Below are positions 54,545 to 63,793 of a DNA stretch of 64,000 bases, in pieces. A program made the position numbers and the translations under genes. Source of the DNA: Polyangium jinanense (lineage in GTDB: Bacteria > Myxococcota > Polyangia > Polyangiales > Polyangiaceae); NCBI RefSeq assembly GCF_028435365.1, contig NZ_JAGTJJ010000010.1:124001-188000 (forward strand). Direction: 5' to 3'. Numbering within the stretch: position 1 is the first letter of the stretch; each line of letters starts with the position of its first letter. The notes under the pieces are model-generated. The model searched no databases and had not been told where the DNA came from. It saw nothing but the letters and a program-made list of their open reading frames with translations.

Positions 54545-55753
54545 ATGTCGAAGAAAGTATTGATCGTCGGAGGAGGCTTCGCCGGAGTCTGGGGCGCTCT
54601 GGCGGCCGCGCGGCTGCTCGACCAGCAAGGAAAAACCAGCGCGGACGTCGAGGTCACGCTCGTCTCTCCGCAGCCCGCCCTCCACATTCGCCCGCGGCTC
54701 TACGAGCCCTCTCCGGAGGACATGAGCGCGCCCCTTTTGCCACTCCTCGATGCGATCGGCGTCCGTTTCGTCGAGGGGTCCGTCGCGGAAATCCGGACCC
54801 GCGACACGCAGGTCGACGTGATTGCGACAAACGGCGCGAGGCGCAGCTTGCCTTATGATCGGCTGCTGCTCACCAGCGGCAGCAAGCTCTTCCGACCGCC
54901 CGTTCCCGGCCTCTCGGAGCATGCCTTCTCCGTCGATCAGCTGGGCGATGCCGTCGCGCTCGACAAGCACCTCGCGGCTCTCGCCGCCCTGCCCGAGACG
55001 CCCGCGCGAAATACGGTCGTCGTCGCAGGAGGCGGATTCACGGGGCTCGAGCTCGCCACGGAGCTGCCCCTGCGCTTGCGACAGGTGTTCGGCGCGAATG
55101 CGAAGATCTCGGTGATCATCGTCGAAAGGGGAGGGGAGGTCGGCGGCGGCCTCGGTGAGAACCCGCGTCCCGTCATCGTGGAGGCGCTCCAATCCCTCGG
55201 CGTGGAATATCGGAGCGGCATCGCCGTCGCGTCCATCGATGCCGGCGGCGTGGTGACCAATTCCGGCGAGCGCATCGAGGCCCACACCGTCGTCTGGACC
55301 GCCGGCATGCGCGCGAGCAGCCTCACGGCCCAGGTCTCTTCCTCGCTCGATCCCCTCGGCCGCGTCGAAGTCACCCCGGACCTGCGTGTCGTCGGCACAC
55401 CGCACGTTTTCGCGGCGGGTGACGTCGCCCGCGCGCTCACCGACGAGCAGGGCCATTACGCCCTCATGTCGTGCCAGCACGCCATTGCGATGGGCCGTTT
55501 CGGGGGGCACAATGTCGTGGCCGACCTCCTCGGCGTTCCCACGCTCGAATACCGGCAGCGGTTTTACGCCACCTGCCTCGACCTCGGGGAATGGGGAGCT
55601 CTCTACGCGGAAGGCTGGGATCGCCAGATCAAGCTCACGGCCGCCGCGGGCAAGGAGCGCAAGCGCGCGATCAATACCATGTGGATTTATCCCCCCGCTC
55701 CGAACCGCGCTACAGCGCTCGCCGCGGGCGACCCCCTGATCACCTTCGGCTGA
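54545..55753 (+). CDS. NADH dehydrogenase-2-like FAD oxidoreductase
   Basis: 402 aa. FAD motif KVLIVGGGFAGVWGALAAARLL and NAD motif TVVVAGGGFTGLELATELP are both intact, followed by VFAAGDVA in the usual FAD-contact place. It resembles type II NADH dehydrogenases and related NAD(P)H-quinone reductases, but is somewhat short and its C-terminus lacks a clear membrane anchor, so a soluble relative is possible. The GlxA-type regulator gene diverges from it; a strong hairpin follows its stop. Confidence 0.88.
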   Translation: MSKKVLIVGGGFAGVWGALAAARLLDQQGKTSADVEVTLVSPQPALHIRPRLYEPSPEDMSAPLLPLLDAIGVRFVEGSVAEIRTRDTQVDVIATNGARRSLPYDRLLLTSGSKLFRPPVPGLSEHAFSVDQLGDAVALDKHLAALAALPETPARNTVVVAGGGFTGLELATELPLRLRQVFGANAKISVIIVERGGEVGGGLGENPRPVIVEALQSLGVEYRSGIAVASIDAGGVVTNSGERIEAHTVVWTAGMRASSLTAQVSSSLDPLGRVEVTPDLRVVGTPHVFAAGDVARALTDEQGHYALMSCQHAIAMGRFGGHNVVADLLGVPTLEYRQRFYATCLDLGEWGALYAEGWDRQIKLTAAAGKERKRAINTMWIYPPAPNRATALAAGDPLITFG

Positions 55754-55756
55754 ATT

Positions 55757-55809
55757 CAGCGCGGGGGGCGATCGGCTTTCCGGGCCGATCGGAGCCCCCC
55801 CCCGCGCTG
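55757..55809. terminator. Strong bidirectional hairpin between convergent genes
   Basis: CGATCGGC (55769-55776) pairs with GCCGATCG (55784-55791) across a 7-nt loop. An outer arm CAGCGCGGGGGG (55757-55768) pairs with the C-run and GCGCTG at 55795-55809, leaving a small bulge. It lies exactly between the stops of the oxidoreductase and subtilase genes and so can serve both. Confidence 0.75.
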
Positions 55810-55815
55810 CGAACG

Positions 55816-58449
55816 TCAGGGCCGCTCGACCTTGAACGACGGCGACGTCCAGGTCTCCCAGTGCGCCGGGTTGTTCGCGTCGCCGAGCGCCTTCAGCACG
55901 CTCATCTTCATCACGTAATTGCCGTTCGGCACGGTGACCACGTTCTTGCCGATCGTCGTGGTCCCATTCCAGGCGAACGAATACGTGCCCGTCGGATCCG
56001 CGTTCCGCCCGACGTACGTATACGTGTAGGCGGTGCCCCACGGCTTCTGAAGGCCCGCAGCCTCGACGATGTCGACCTTGATCGTCGTCACCTGGTGCTC
56101 GACGTGCAGGGTGACGTTCGGCACGTTGGTCGTCCCCGACATCGTGAAGACAGCGCCCGCGTTTTGCTTGTTGTAGGTCGGCGGATTGGTCGAATTGTTC
56201 TGTCGCGACAGCCAGGGGAAGCCCTGCGCCGTCGGGACGAGCGCCACGATCGATTGATAATCACCCTTGAAGCCGATGTACGGCACGCGCAGCGTCGTCG
56301 TGCCGCCCGTCTGCGCGAACTTGATGAAGCCGCCGTACACGCCTTGATCGGCGAGGTTCGGGTTCGGCGTGATCGTGACCTCCACCGTCGCCGTGCCGTT
56401 CGCCGGGACCGTCACGCTCTGCGCGCTGAAGTCCGCGGTCGGCGGCACGTCCGTCTTCGAGAGCGCCGCCGGCGTGCCGTACGTGCCCACCGACGAGGCG
56501 CCCGGCTGGTGCGAGACGTCGTACGTGATGGGCTCATTGCCGTCGTTCTTCAGGGTGATCGTCTGCGTCGTGGGGCCCGTCGTCTCGCCGAGGGCGATTC
56601 GGCTCGGCCACACGCTGGCCGTCGTGACCGCGGCCTTGTCGACGCGAATGAGGCCCGCGCCCTGCCGATGCGCGCTGTCGAGGATGCCCGTCGACGGATC
56701 GATGCCCCAGAGGAGCGGTTCCGCCGTGTTCTGGAGCCGCGCGCGAATCGCGTCGAAATCGGTCTCGCCCGTCGCCTGGATGAGCAACGCGATCGAGCCC
56801 GCCGTGTGCGGCGAGGCCATCGACGTGCCGCTCTGCGAGGTGTACCCGCCGATCTCCAGCGGGTACGTCGAATAGATCGACCCACCCGGCGACGTGAGGT
56901 CCGGCTTGAACGAGAGATCCGGCCCCGCGCCCCACGAGCTGAACGTCGAAATGCGCCCGGCGACGCTGTTCGGCGAGGTGACCGTGTCGTCCGTCCATGT
57001 CAGGGACACCGCCCCCGCGCCCAGGCGCTGGACGATGAGATCACCTTCCGCCATCGTAATGCCGACAACCGGGATCCCCACGGGCGTCGTGCCCGCGGGC
57101 GAACCCGTGGGAATCGTGACGCCGGGGACCAGCGCGCCGGCCGCGTTGTTGTACACGACGACGGCCGAGGCGCCCGCGGCCTGCGCATTCTTCGATTTCT
57201 CGAAGAACGTGCAGCCGCCGCGCTTGATGAGCGCCACCTTGCCCGTGAGGCTCCCCGCCGCCGGCGGATTCACGTTGCACGCGTCCGTGGTAATCGTGTT
57301 CGCCGTCGCCGTGGCCACGATCTCCAGCGTGCCCGTGAGCGGCGCGGGAGGCACGCCCGTGCCCACGTTGTACCCGAAGGACTTGGCGTCCGGCGTGATC
57401 GAAAACGAGAGCTGCGCGACGTGCGTGTTCTCGGCGGAGGCCGAGGCAAAAACGTTTGTCCCGACGCCCGGCGCGCCCGTGGCCCAGACGCCGCGGTCGC
57501 CGTTGTTGCCGCCCGAGCAGGAGACGATCGTACCGTTCTTCGAGAGGTTCGACGCCGCCACGGCCGTCGGATACTGCGGCCATTGATACCCGGAGCCGAT
57601 GCTCATGTTGACGACACGCATGCCGTCCTGCTGCGCCCGCTCCATGGCCTGGATCATGATGTCCGTGCTCGTCGACCCGGCGCAGCCGAACACGCGATAC
57701 GCGCCGAGCGTGACCTCGGGGGCGACGCCGACGACCGCGCCATTCGCGCCGACGATGCCGGCGACGTGCGTGCCGTGACCGCCGCAATCGTCCGGATCCG
57801 CGTCGGGAATGGCATACGCCCCCGCGACGCCCGACTGGAACCCGTCACCGACGAAATCGTAGCCGTACTGGACCCGGCACCCCGGACCAAAGCAGCCGCC
57901 GCCGAGATCGGGGTGATCATAATCGACGCCGCTGTCGATGATGCCGACGCGGACATTCGTGCCCGTGAGCCCGAGCTGGCTCCGCGCGATGTCGACGCCC
58001 GTCATCGCGATCGCCGTCGCCATGTCCATCTGCGGGCCGCCGTCCTCCGGCGTGTCCTCCTGCTGGATCGGGACCACCGGCCAGACCGACTTCACGCCGG
58101 GAATCCGTGCGAGCTCCGCGACGTGCTCGGGCGCGACCCGGATCGAAAGGCCGTTCCACAGCCGGTGGAACGAGAGCCGCTCGGTGTACGAGATGCCCCG
58201 CTTCTCGGCCTCGGCTTTGAACACGACCTTTTGCTGGAGGAGCAACGACTCCGACCCGCCGCGCAGGAGCGGCTTCTCTTCGAGCTCCACGAACCAGAAC
58301 TCGGGGGTCTCGTTCTGCTCGCGCGTCACGACCGACGAGGGATCGTACACGTCCCCGTTCCCATCCGCCTGTTCCCCGTCGGGCTCTCCGCCGCAAGCCG
58401 CGAGCAAGGAGGGCAATGCAAGTAGGTGAATCCAGCGAAAGCGCCTCAT
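55816..58449 (-). CDS. Secreted subtilisin-family (S8) protease with PA insert
   Basis: 877-aa exported lipoprotein (SLLAACGGEP), ATG 58449 with GAGG upstream. A propeptide inhibitor-I9-like segment follows to ~residue 190. The S8 triad is intact: Asp in VGIIDSGVDYDHPD, His in CGGHGTHVAGI, Ser in SQSGTSMASPHTAG. A PA-type insert (GKVALIKRGGCTFFEKSKNAQAAGASAVVVYNN) sits between His and Ser as in Vpr-like and lactocepin-like proteases. C-terminal Fn3-like beta domains follow. Extracellular or surface proteolysis fits predatory myxobacterial feeding (inference). Confidence 0.93.
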   Translation of the reverse strand: MRRFRWIHLLALPSLLAACGGEPDGEQADGNGDVYDPSSVVTREQNETPEFWFVELEEKPLLRGGSESLLLQQKVVFKAEAEKRGISYTERLSFHRLWNGLSIRVAPEHVAELARIPGVKSVWPVVPIQQEDTPEDGGPQMDMATAIAMTGVDIARSQLGLTGTNVRVGIIDSGVDYDHPDLGGGCFGPGCRVQYGYDFVGDGFQSGVAGAYAIPDADPDDCGGHGTHVAGIVGANGAVVGVAPEVTLGAYRVFGCAGSTSTDIMIQAMERAQQDGMRVVNMSIGSGYQWPQYPTAVAASNLSKNGTIVSCSGGNNGDRGVWATGAPGVGTNVFASASAENTHVAQLSFSITPDAKSFGYNVGTGVPPAPLTGTLEIVATATANTITTDACNVNPPAAGSLTGKVALIKRGGCTFFEKSKNAQAAGASAVVVYNNAAGALVPGVTIPTGSPAGTTPVGIPVVGITMAEGDLIVQRLGAGAVSLTWTDDTVTSPNSVAGRISTFSSWGAGPDLSFKPDLTSPGGSIYSTYPLEIGGYTSQSGTSMASPHTAGSIALLIQATGETDFDAIRARLQNTAEPLLWGIDPSTGILDSAHRQGAGLIRVDKAAVTTASVWPSRIALGETTGPTTQTITLKNDGNEPITYDVSHQPGASSVGTYGTPAALSKTDVPPTADFSAQSVTVPANGTATVEVTITPNPNLADQGVYGGFIKFAQTGGTTTLRVPYIGFKGDYQSIVALVPTAQGFPWLSRQNNSTNPPTYNKQNAGAVFTMSGTTNVPNVTLHVEHQVTTIKVDIVEAAGLQKPWGTAYTYTYVGRNADPTGTYSFAWNGTTTIGKNVVTVPNGNYVMKMSVLKALGDANNPAHWETWTSPSFKVERP

Positions 58450-58601
58450 GTGTACCTCTTCGGCCGCCGCGTTTGGGGCCCTTTCCAGACCAGTGCCCCC
58501 GCCGCAACCGGGCGTCAAGAGGGTGGGAGGACTTGCCGTCGGGGAGGCGTGCCCCATTGCCTTCGAACATGCCCCCGAAAGGGCGGCCGGGGAGGGTGAA
58601 A

Positions 58602-60293
58602 ATGCGAATTTCATCGCGGAAGACGCTCTTCGTTGTTTTCGGTTTGCTCGCCGCATCGTCCTTCCTCGCCCCGCGCGCCGCGGTGAGCGACGTTGCCGGC
58701 GAGATCACGAACCCATCCGCGGCGGCGCCGGTGCTCGAAGGGATGGGATCGCTCCACTTCCCCATCACCACCAGCGTCCCCTCCGCCCAGCGTTATTTCA
58801 ACCAGGGCATGACGCTGGCTTATGCCTTCAACCACGCCGAGGCGGAGCGCTCGTTCCTCGAAGCCGCGCGCCTCGATCCCGGCTGCGCGATGTGTTTCTG
58901 GGGGGCCGCGCTCGTGCTCGGCCCGAACATCAACGCTCCCATGAGCGACGACGCCGTCCCGCGCGCGTATGCGCACATCCAGCGCGCCCGCGCGCTCGCG
59001 ACCGCGAACAGCGTCACGCGCCGCGAGTGCGAGCTCATCGAGGCCCTCGCGATGCGATACGCGCCCGCCCCCGTGGCCGATCGCGCCCCGCTCGATGTCG
59101 CCTATGCCGGGGCCATGAAGAAGGTCGCCAAGCGCATCCCGGACGACGTGGACATTCTCGCGCTGTACGCCGAGGCGCTCATGGACCTGAGCCCCTGGAA
59201 TTACTGGGAGCGCGGGAAGCCGCGGGCGAATACCGAGGAGGTGATGTCCGCGCTGGAGCGGGCGATGAAGCTCGATCCGAACCATCCCGGGGCAAACCAT
59301 TACTACATTCATGTCGTCGAGTCCTCGTCGCACCCCGCGCGTGCGCTCGACGCGGCCGAGCGGCTCGCGGACCTCGTGCCTGGCGCCGGGCACCTCGTGC
59401 ACATGCCGTCGCACATCTACCTTCGCCTGGGCCGCTATGATGACGCCGCGATCGCCAACAAGCGCGCCATCGTCGCCGACGACAGGTACGCGCCCCTCGC
59501 CGATCCCTCGAACATGTACCTCGTCATGTACCGGACGCACAACGTACACTTCCTGTGGGCCGTGTTGGCGCTCCAAGGGAAGTCCGAGGAGGCGCTTCGG
59601 GTTGCGCGCTCGATCCCGCGGCGTCTCGGACACGCCGCGCACGGCCACGGCGAACCCATGGCCACGATGGTCGAGCATTTCCTGGCCGCACCCCTCTATG
59701 CCCTGGTTCGTTTCGGCCGGTGGCAAGAGATCCTGCATGCGGAAGCGCCGCCCGAGGATCGCGCCTACTCGCGCGGCGTGTACCATTACGCCCGGGCCAT
59801 TGCGTTCTCCCGGCTCGGCGACGTGAAAGCCGCGGATCGCGAGCTCGCCGCGCTGGAAAAGATTGCGGCGGAGCCCTCGCTCCTCAGGACCACGGTGTCC
59901 GGCGTGAACTCGCCGAGCGCCGTCCTGGGCGTCGCCCTCGCGGTCACGCGTGGCGAGCTCGCGGCGGATCGGGGCGATCTCGACACGGCCATCCGCGAGC
60001 TCCAATTCGCGGTCGTCCTCGAAGACGAGCTCCGTTACATGGAACCGCCGGACTGGCACCACCCGACGCGGCAGATCCTCGGCGCCGTCCTGCTCCGCGC
60101 GCGGAGGGCCACGGAGGCCGAGCGTGTCTATCGAGAGGACCTCGAAAACCTGCCGGAGAACGGGTTTTCGCTCTTCGGCCTCGCCCATGCGCTCGAGCTC
60201 CAGGGCAAGGCGTCCGAGGCGGCGAAGGTCCTTCGCCGATTCGAGGTCGCCTTCGCGCGCGCCGACATCCGGCTCGAAGCCTCCCGGTTCTGA
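58602..60293 (+). CDS. Exported TPR protein
   Basis: 563 aa, ATG 58602 with GGGGAGGG upstream. A signal-like N-terminus (LFVVFGLLAASSFLAPRAAVSDV) leads into TPR-type helical repeats: FNQGMTLAYAFNHAEAERSFLEAARLDPGCAMCFWGAAL, TEEVMSALERAMKLDPNHPGANHYYIHVVE, and further pairs to the end. HPARALDAAERLADLVPGAGHLVHMPSHIYLRLG is a motif common to a conserved bacterial TPR family of unknown function. No catalytic site seen. Divergent from the subtilase gene. Confidence 0.8.
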   Translation: MRISSRKTLFVVFGLLAASSFLAPRAAVSDVAGEITNPSAAAPVLEGMGSLHFPITTSVPSAQRYFNQGMTLAYAFNHAEAERSFLEAARLDPGCAMCFWGAALVLGPNINAPMSDDAVPRAYAHIQRARALATANSVTRRECELIEALAMRYAPAPVADRAPLDVAYAGAMKKVAKRIPDDVDILALYAEALMDLSPWNYWERGKPRANTEEVMSALERAMKLDPNHPGANHYYIHVVESSSHPARALDAAERLADLVPGAGHLVHMPSHIYLRLGRYDDAAIANKRAIVADDRYAPLADPSNMYLVMYRTHNVHFLWAVLALQGKSEEALRVARSIPRRLGHAAHGHGEPMATMVEHFLAAPLYALVRFGRWQEILHAEAPPEDRAYSRGVYHYARAIAFSRLGDVKAADRELAALEKIAAEPSLLRTTVSGVNSPSAVLGVALAVTRGELAADRGDLDTAIRELQFAVVLEDELRYMEPPDWHHPTRQILGAVLLRARRATEAERVYREDLENLPENGFSLFGLAHALELQGKASEAAKVLRRFEVAFARADIRLEASRF

Positions 60294-60384
60294 AACCTCC
60301 TCGCCCCGAGGGGGACGCCTCGCGTCACGAACTTTTCGATGCTCCAAGCCGGTTCGGCTATCCTCGCCCGCGAGGAGGCCTTCG

Positions 60385-62994
60385 GTGACGAAAACACGCA
60401 AGAAGACGCTTGGATGGATCGCCCTCGGGTTGCTCGGGGCGACCTTTGCTGCCTGCGGGGGCGATGACAAACCGATAACGGAAAACCCCCCGACCGCGGT
60501 TGATCCGCTGGCCCATTGCCAGTTCGAAACCCCACCGGAGCGCCCGTCCAAACCGGCAAATGCTCCGACGGACGTCAAGGCCGGCTACGGCGCCGCCGTC
60601 CTGCCCATGCCCATCGGCACGCCCGTGGGCGGCTACGCCTCGCGCACCGTCGGCCTCGGCGGTGCCAAGCCCGTCGACGACCGCCCCCGGCGCTTCGGCA
60701 AGAGCCTCGTGCCCACCGTGGGCATCCACGACGCGCCACGCGCCGAGGCCCTCGCCCTCGAAGCCGGCGGCGAGCGCGTGGTCATCGTCCGCGTCGACGC
60801 GCCGCTCCTCAACGAGAACACACTCTTCGAGCTCGAATCAAAGGTCGCCCCCGACGGCTCCATGCGCGGCCGCATCATCATGACCGCCTCGCATAGCCAC
60901 GCCGCCTGGGCCGGCTACCAGCCGAGCTTCATCCTCATGCCCGGCGTCGATCGCCCGAAATCCGCGCTCGCCGAGCGCGCCATCGCCGCCATGGCCGACG
61001 CCATCGAGCAGGCGCTCGGCGGGCTCGCCCCCGCGAAGATCGGCGTCACGGTCGAGAAGGACTTCGACCCGAACGACGAGGTCAACCGCGACCGGCGCGG
61101 CGAAAACAACATGCTCCCCGGGCCCGACGGCAACGACGCGGGCAAGCGAAAGGACCCGACGCTCTGGGTCCTGCGTGTCGACAAGGCCGACGGCACGCCC
61201 CTCGCGGCCCTCGTCGATTTCCCCATTCACGGCACGATCGGCGGCGGCGACAACCCGCTCGTCTCGACCGACGCCCCCGGCGCCATCGCGCGCGCGCTGA
61301 GCGCCGAGCTCGGATATCCCGTCATGCACGTGCAGGGCGCGGCCGGCGACGTCTCGCCCGCGGGCCACGACGGCCGCACCTCCTGTCCGGACTCGCTCCG
61401 GTGCCTCGACATTCCGCGCCTGGAGACGCTCGGCGCCCGCGCGACCGAGCTCATCGCGCCCATCATCGGCAGCGTTCAGACCGGCGACAAGGCTGCGTTC
61501 GAGATCGTCACGCGGAGCTACTACATCGGCCGCGACGGCGTCGTGAAGCGCCCCGACGGCACCGAGCTCCGCTACGCGCCGTACGATCCGAACGTCGAGG
61601 AGTACGTGCCCGACGGCGTCTTCCTCGACGAGAATGGCAAGGTCAAGAGCCCCATCGACGAGTTCAACACCTACGCCGGCGCGGGCCTGTGCGGCGAGCA
61701 GAGCGGCACGGGCGCGATCGCCGGTTTGCCCGGGGCGCTCAGCATGCCGGTCTACGGCTCGTGCCTCGAAATCGCCAAGGGCGGCGGCATCATCTTCGGC
61801 CTCTTCGACGTCGGCTCCGACATGCCCCTGCCGCTCTGCGACTCTGTCCGCACGACGGCCGCGGCGTTGCGTATTTCGGGCACGCCGACCGGCGATTACC
61901 TCGTCGTCACGGCGCCCGGCGAACCGGTCGCGCCCTGGGCAGCTTATCTTCGTGGCCTTTCGCCCGCGGGCCCCGATCGGACGCTGCTCATCGGGTATGC
62001 CGACGATCACGTCGGATACATTCTCACGGGCGAGGATTGGCTCGCGGGCGGCTACGAGCCGAGCATCAACGTCTGGGGCCCGCTCGAAGGCGAGCTGATC
62101 CTCGCCGGCGTGCTCGAAGCGGCGAAGCTCGCGTGGACGCCCGAAATCGAGGATCCCGAAGTCGGCAGCTCGCGCTTCACCGCCTGGAAATACCCCGACG
62201 AGGCGCCGATCACGAAGCTCGAGACCACCGATCATGGCACGGCGGCGTCCGTGTCCCCCGTGCTTTTCTGGCCGGACACGGTGGCCGCGGAGGTCTCCGT
62301 GCCGCAGGTTTCGCGGGCGGTCGGCGCCGCGCGGTTTGCCTGGTATGGCGGCGATCCGGCCATCGACATGCCCGAGGTATTCATCGAGCGGGAAGCGGCG
62401 CTCGGCATGTACCAGCCGCTCGCCGACGCGAAGGGCCGCCCGGCCACCTCGTACGAGGGTACGATTGTCACGACGTACTCGCCCGACCCGGTGCATGCGG
62501 AGGTGCCCGAGCACCACGTCTACACGGCGACGTGGCAGCCCGTCCCGTCGGACCTCTTCTCCGCGCAGAAACCGATGCTGCCATTCTCGCTCCCGCTCGG
62601 GAAATACCGCTTCCGCGTGAAGGGCAAAGCGCTCGCGGCATCCGGCGAGACGACCTACGAGATCACGAGCCCGTCGTTCGAGGTCGTCGCCGCGCCGCTT
62701 TCGTCTGCGTCGACCGCGACGCGTGGCGCCTCGTCGATCGACCTCGTGGCAAACCTCGGGACGGCGCCGGGGCTTCGTGCTTTGCGGGTGGGGCCGAGCG
62801 ATTCGGGCGTGCCGCTGCTCGGCCCGTGGACGGTGACGGTGACGTTCGCGAACAACCAGACGAAGACGGTCGAGGTCAATCCCGACGCCGAGGGCAAGGC
62901 CAGCCTGCCGCTCACGATGCAGGAGGCGCTGGATGCGCAATCGGTCGAGATTCGCGACGTGGCGGGCAATGGCGGGACGCTGACCGTTCCTTGA
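60385..62994 (+). CDS. Neutral/alkaline ceramidase-like lipoprotein
   Basis: 869 aa from GTG 60385 with GAGGAGG 8 bp upstream and lipobox TFAACGGD. The N-terminal catalytic domain is of the neutral ceramidase type: GYGAAVLPMPIGTPVGGYASR, MTASHSHAAWAGY (zinc-binding His pair), FPIHGTIGGGDNPLVSTDAPGA, and GAAGDVSPAGHDGRTSC, matching the family GDVSP motif whose Ser is the nucleophile. The C-terminal ~250 residues add beta-sandwich domains absent from minimal ceramidases. It would hydrolyse the N-acyl bond of ceramide; myxobacteria make sphingolipids, so the substrate could be self or prey (inference). Confidence 0.82.
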   Translation: MTKTRKKTLGWIALGLLGATFAACGGDDKPITENPPTAVDPLAHCQFETPPERPSKPANAPTDVKAGYGAAVLPMPIGTPVGGYASRTVGLGGAKPVDDRPRRFGKSLVPTVGIHDAPRAEALALEAGGERVVIVRVDAPLLNENTLFELESKVAPDGSMRGRIIMTASHSHAAWAGYQPSFILMPGVDRPKSALAERAIAAMADAIEQALGGLAPAKIGVTVEKDFDPNDEVNRDRRGENNMLPGPDGNDAGKRKDPTLWVLRVDKADGTPLAALVDFPIHGTIGGGDNPLVSTDAPGAIARALSAELGYPVMHVQGAAGDVSPAGHDGRTSCPDSLRCLDIPRLETLGARATELIAPIIGSVQTGDKAAFEIVTRSYYIGRDGVVKRPDGTELRYAPYDPNVEEYVPDGVFLDENGKVKSPIDEFNTYAGAGLCGEQSGTGAIAGLPGALSMPVYGSCLEIAKGGGIIFGLFDVGSDMPLPLCDSVRTTAAALRISGTPTGDYLVVTAPGEPVAPWAAYLRGLSPAGPDRTLLIGYADDHVGYILTGEDWLAGGYEPSINVWGPLEGELILAGVLEAAKLAWTPEIEDPEVGSSRFTAWKYPDEAPITKLETTDHGTAASVSPVLFWPDTVAAEVSVPQVSRAVGAARFAWYGGDPAIDMPEVFIEREAALGMYQPLADAKGRPATSYEGTIVTTYSPDPVHAEVPEHHVYTATWQPVPSDLFSAQKPMLPFSLPLGKYRFRVKGKALAASGETTYEITSPSFEVVAAPLSSASTATRGASSIDLVANLGTAPGLRALRVGPSDSGVPLLGPWTVTVTFANNQTKTVEVNPDAEGKASLPLTMQEALDAQSVEIRDVAGNGGTLTVP

Positions 62995-63004
62995 TTGTCC
63001 CGAG

Positions 63005-63048
63005 GGGGACGCCTCGCGTCCCCTTCTCGTCCGGGCAAAGCCCGGACG
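63005..63048. terminator. Two adjacent hairpins between convergent genes
   Basis: GGGGACGC/GCGTCCCC (63005-63012 with 63016-63023) and CGTCCGGGC/GCCCGGACG (63028-63036 with 63040-63048), each with a 3-nt loop. They lie between the ceramidase-like gene and the convergent small gene, so a bidirectional terminator is likely. The sequence around the first one, CGAGGGGGACGCCTCGCGTC, also occurs at 60307-60326 after the TPR gene. Confidence 0.6.
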
Positions 63049-63106
63049 ATTCACCCCGAGGCGAGTTCGCTTTGCGATCTCGCAGAGCGCCGAACAGTTC
63101 GGCGCT

Positions 63107-63574
63107 CTAACTCGCGCGCTTCTCGCGCCTCTCGCGCTTCTTCCCGTCGCGCCGCGCCTCCTTGCCGAACTTCTCGCGCGCGTTTTCCTTCAGCTCCTTC
63201 GCGAGCTTCTTCACGTCCTTCGCCTCGTCGCGCGTCACCTTGCCGTCTTTGCCGGCCTCCTTCGCGGCGGCGCGGATCGCGGCGGCGCCCGCCTCGAAAT
63301 CCTTGCGGATCTGCGCCTTCATCGACTCCGGCAGCGGATGCGCGGCGAGGAGCGACTCCATTTGCTCGCGCGCGTGCTTGATCTTTTCCTCGACCTTCTC
63401 GTCGAAGCGGGCCGACTCCATGGGGAATTCGCCCTTGCCGTGCTTCTTCTTGTCGACCTTCTCGACCCTCGGCGCCTTGCCCTTCTCCTCGGCGGAGGCG
63501 GCGAGCGGGGCGGTCGCGAACACGAAGGCGAGGGCAAACGCGAGGGGGCGAACGAAAGTACGAAGGCTCGACAT
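63107..63574 (-). CDS. Small exported basic helical protein
   Basis: 155 aa, AAAGGAG before the ATG. The signal peptide is FALAFVFATAPLAASA. The mature part is rich in Lys, Glu and Arg with predicted helices (SARFDEKVEEKIKHAREQMESLL, then MKAQIRKDFEAGAAAIRAAAKEA) and a very basic tail (KKRERREKRAS). Such Lys/Glu-rich periplasmic proteins are common in myxobacteria; the function is unknown. Confidence 0.75.
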   Translation of the reverse strand: MSSLRTFVRPLAFALAFVFATAPLAASAEEKGKAPRVEKVDKKKHGKGEFPMESARFDEKVEEKIKHAREQMESLLAAHPLPESMKAQIRKDFEAGAAAIRAAAKEAGKDGKVTRDEAKDVKKLAKELKENAREKFGKEARRDGKKRERREKRAS

Positions 63575-63793
63575 GGCGGGGCTCCTTTACGGGCGATGCC
63601 GTGGTTCGAGCGGAGGAAGAGCACGCGGCATGCCAGGCGTCCGGGCCTTGTGATCCGCGGATTTTGCGAGATCTCGGCCTGCGGAGCAAGCGCCGCACCT
63701 GCGGAATTCCGCGCCCGCTGCGGCGCATCGCGCGCACCGGGGCGGCTCGGGTACCGGCGCGACGGGCGCCGAGGGAGGCTGGTACGAGATCGA

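Noticed and set aside
55471..58425. 984-codon plus-strand open frame
   Set aside because: It lies opposite the subtilase gene, is extremely Arg/Asp-rich, and has no signal, motif or ribosome-binding site: a composition shadow.
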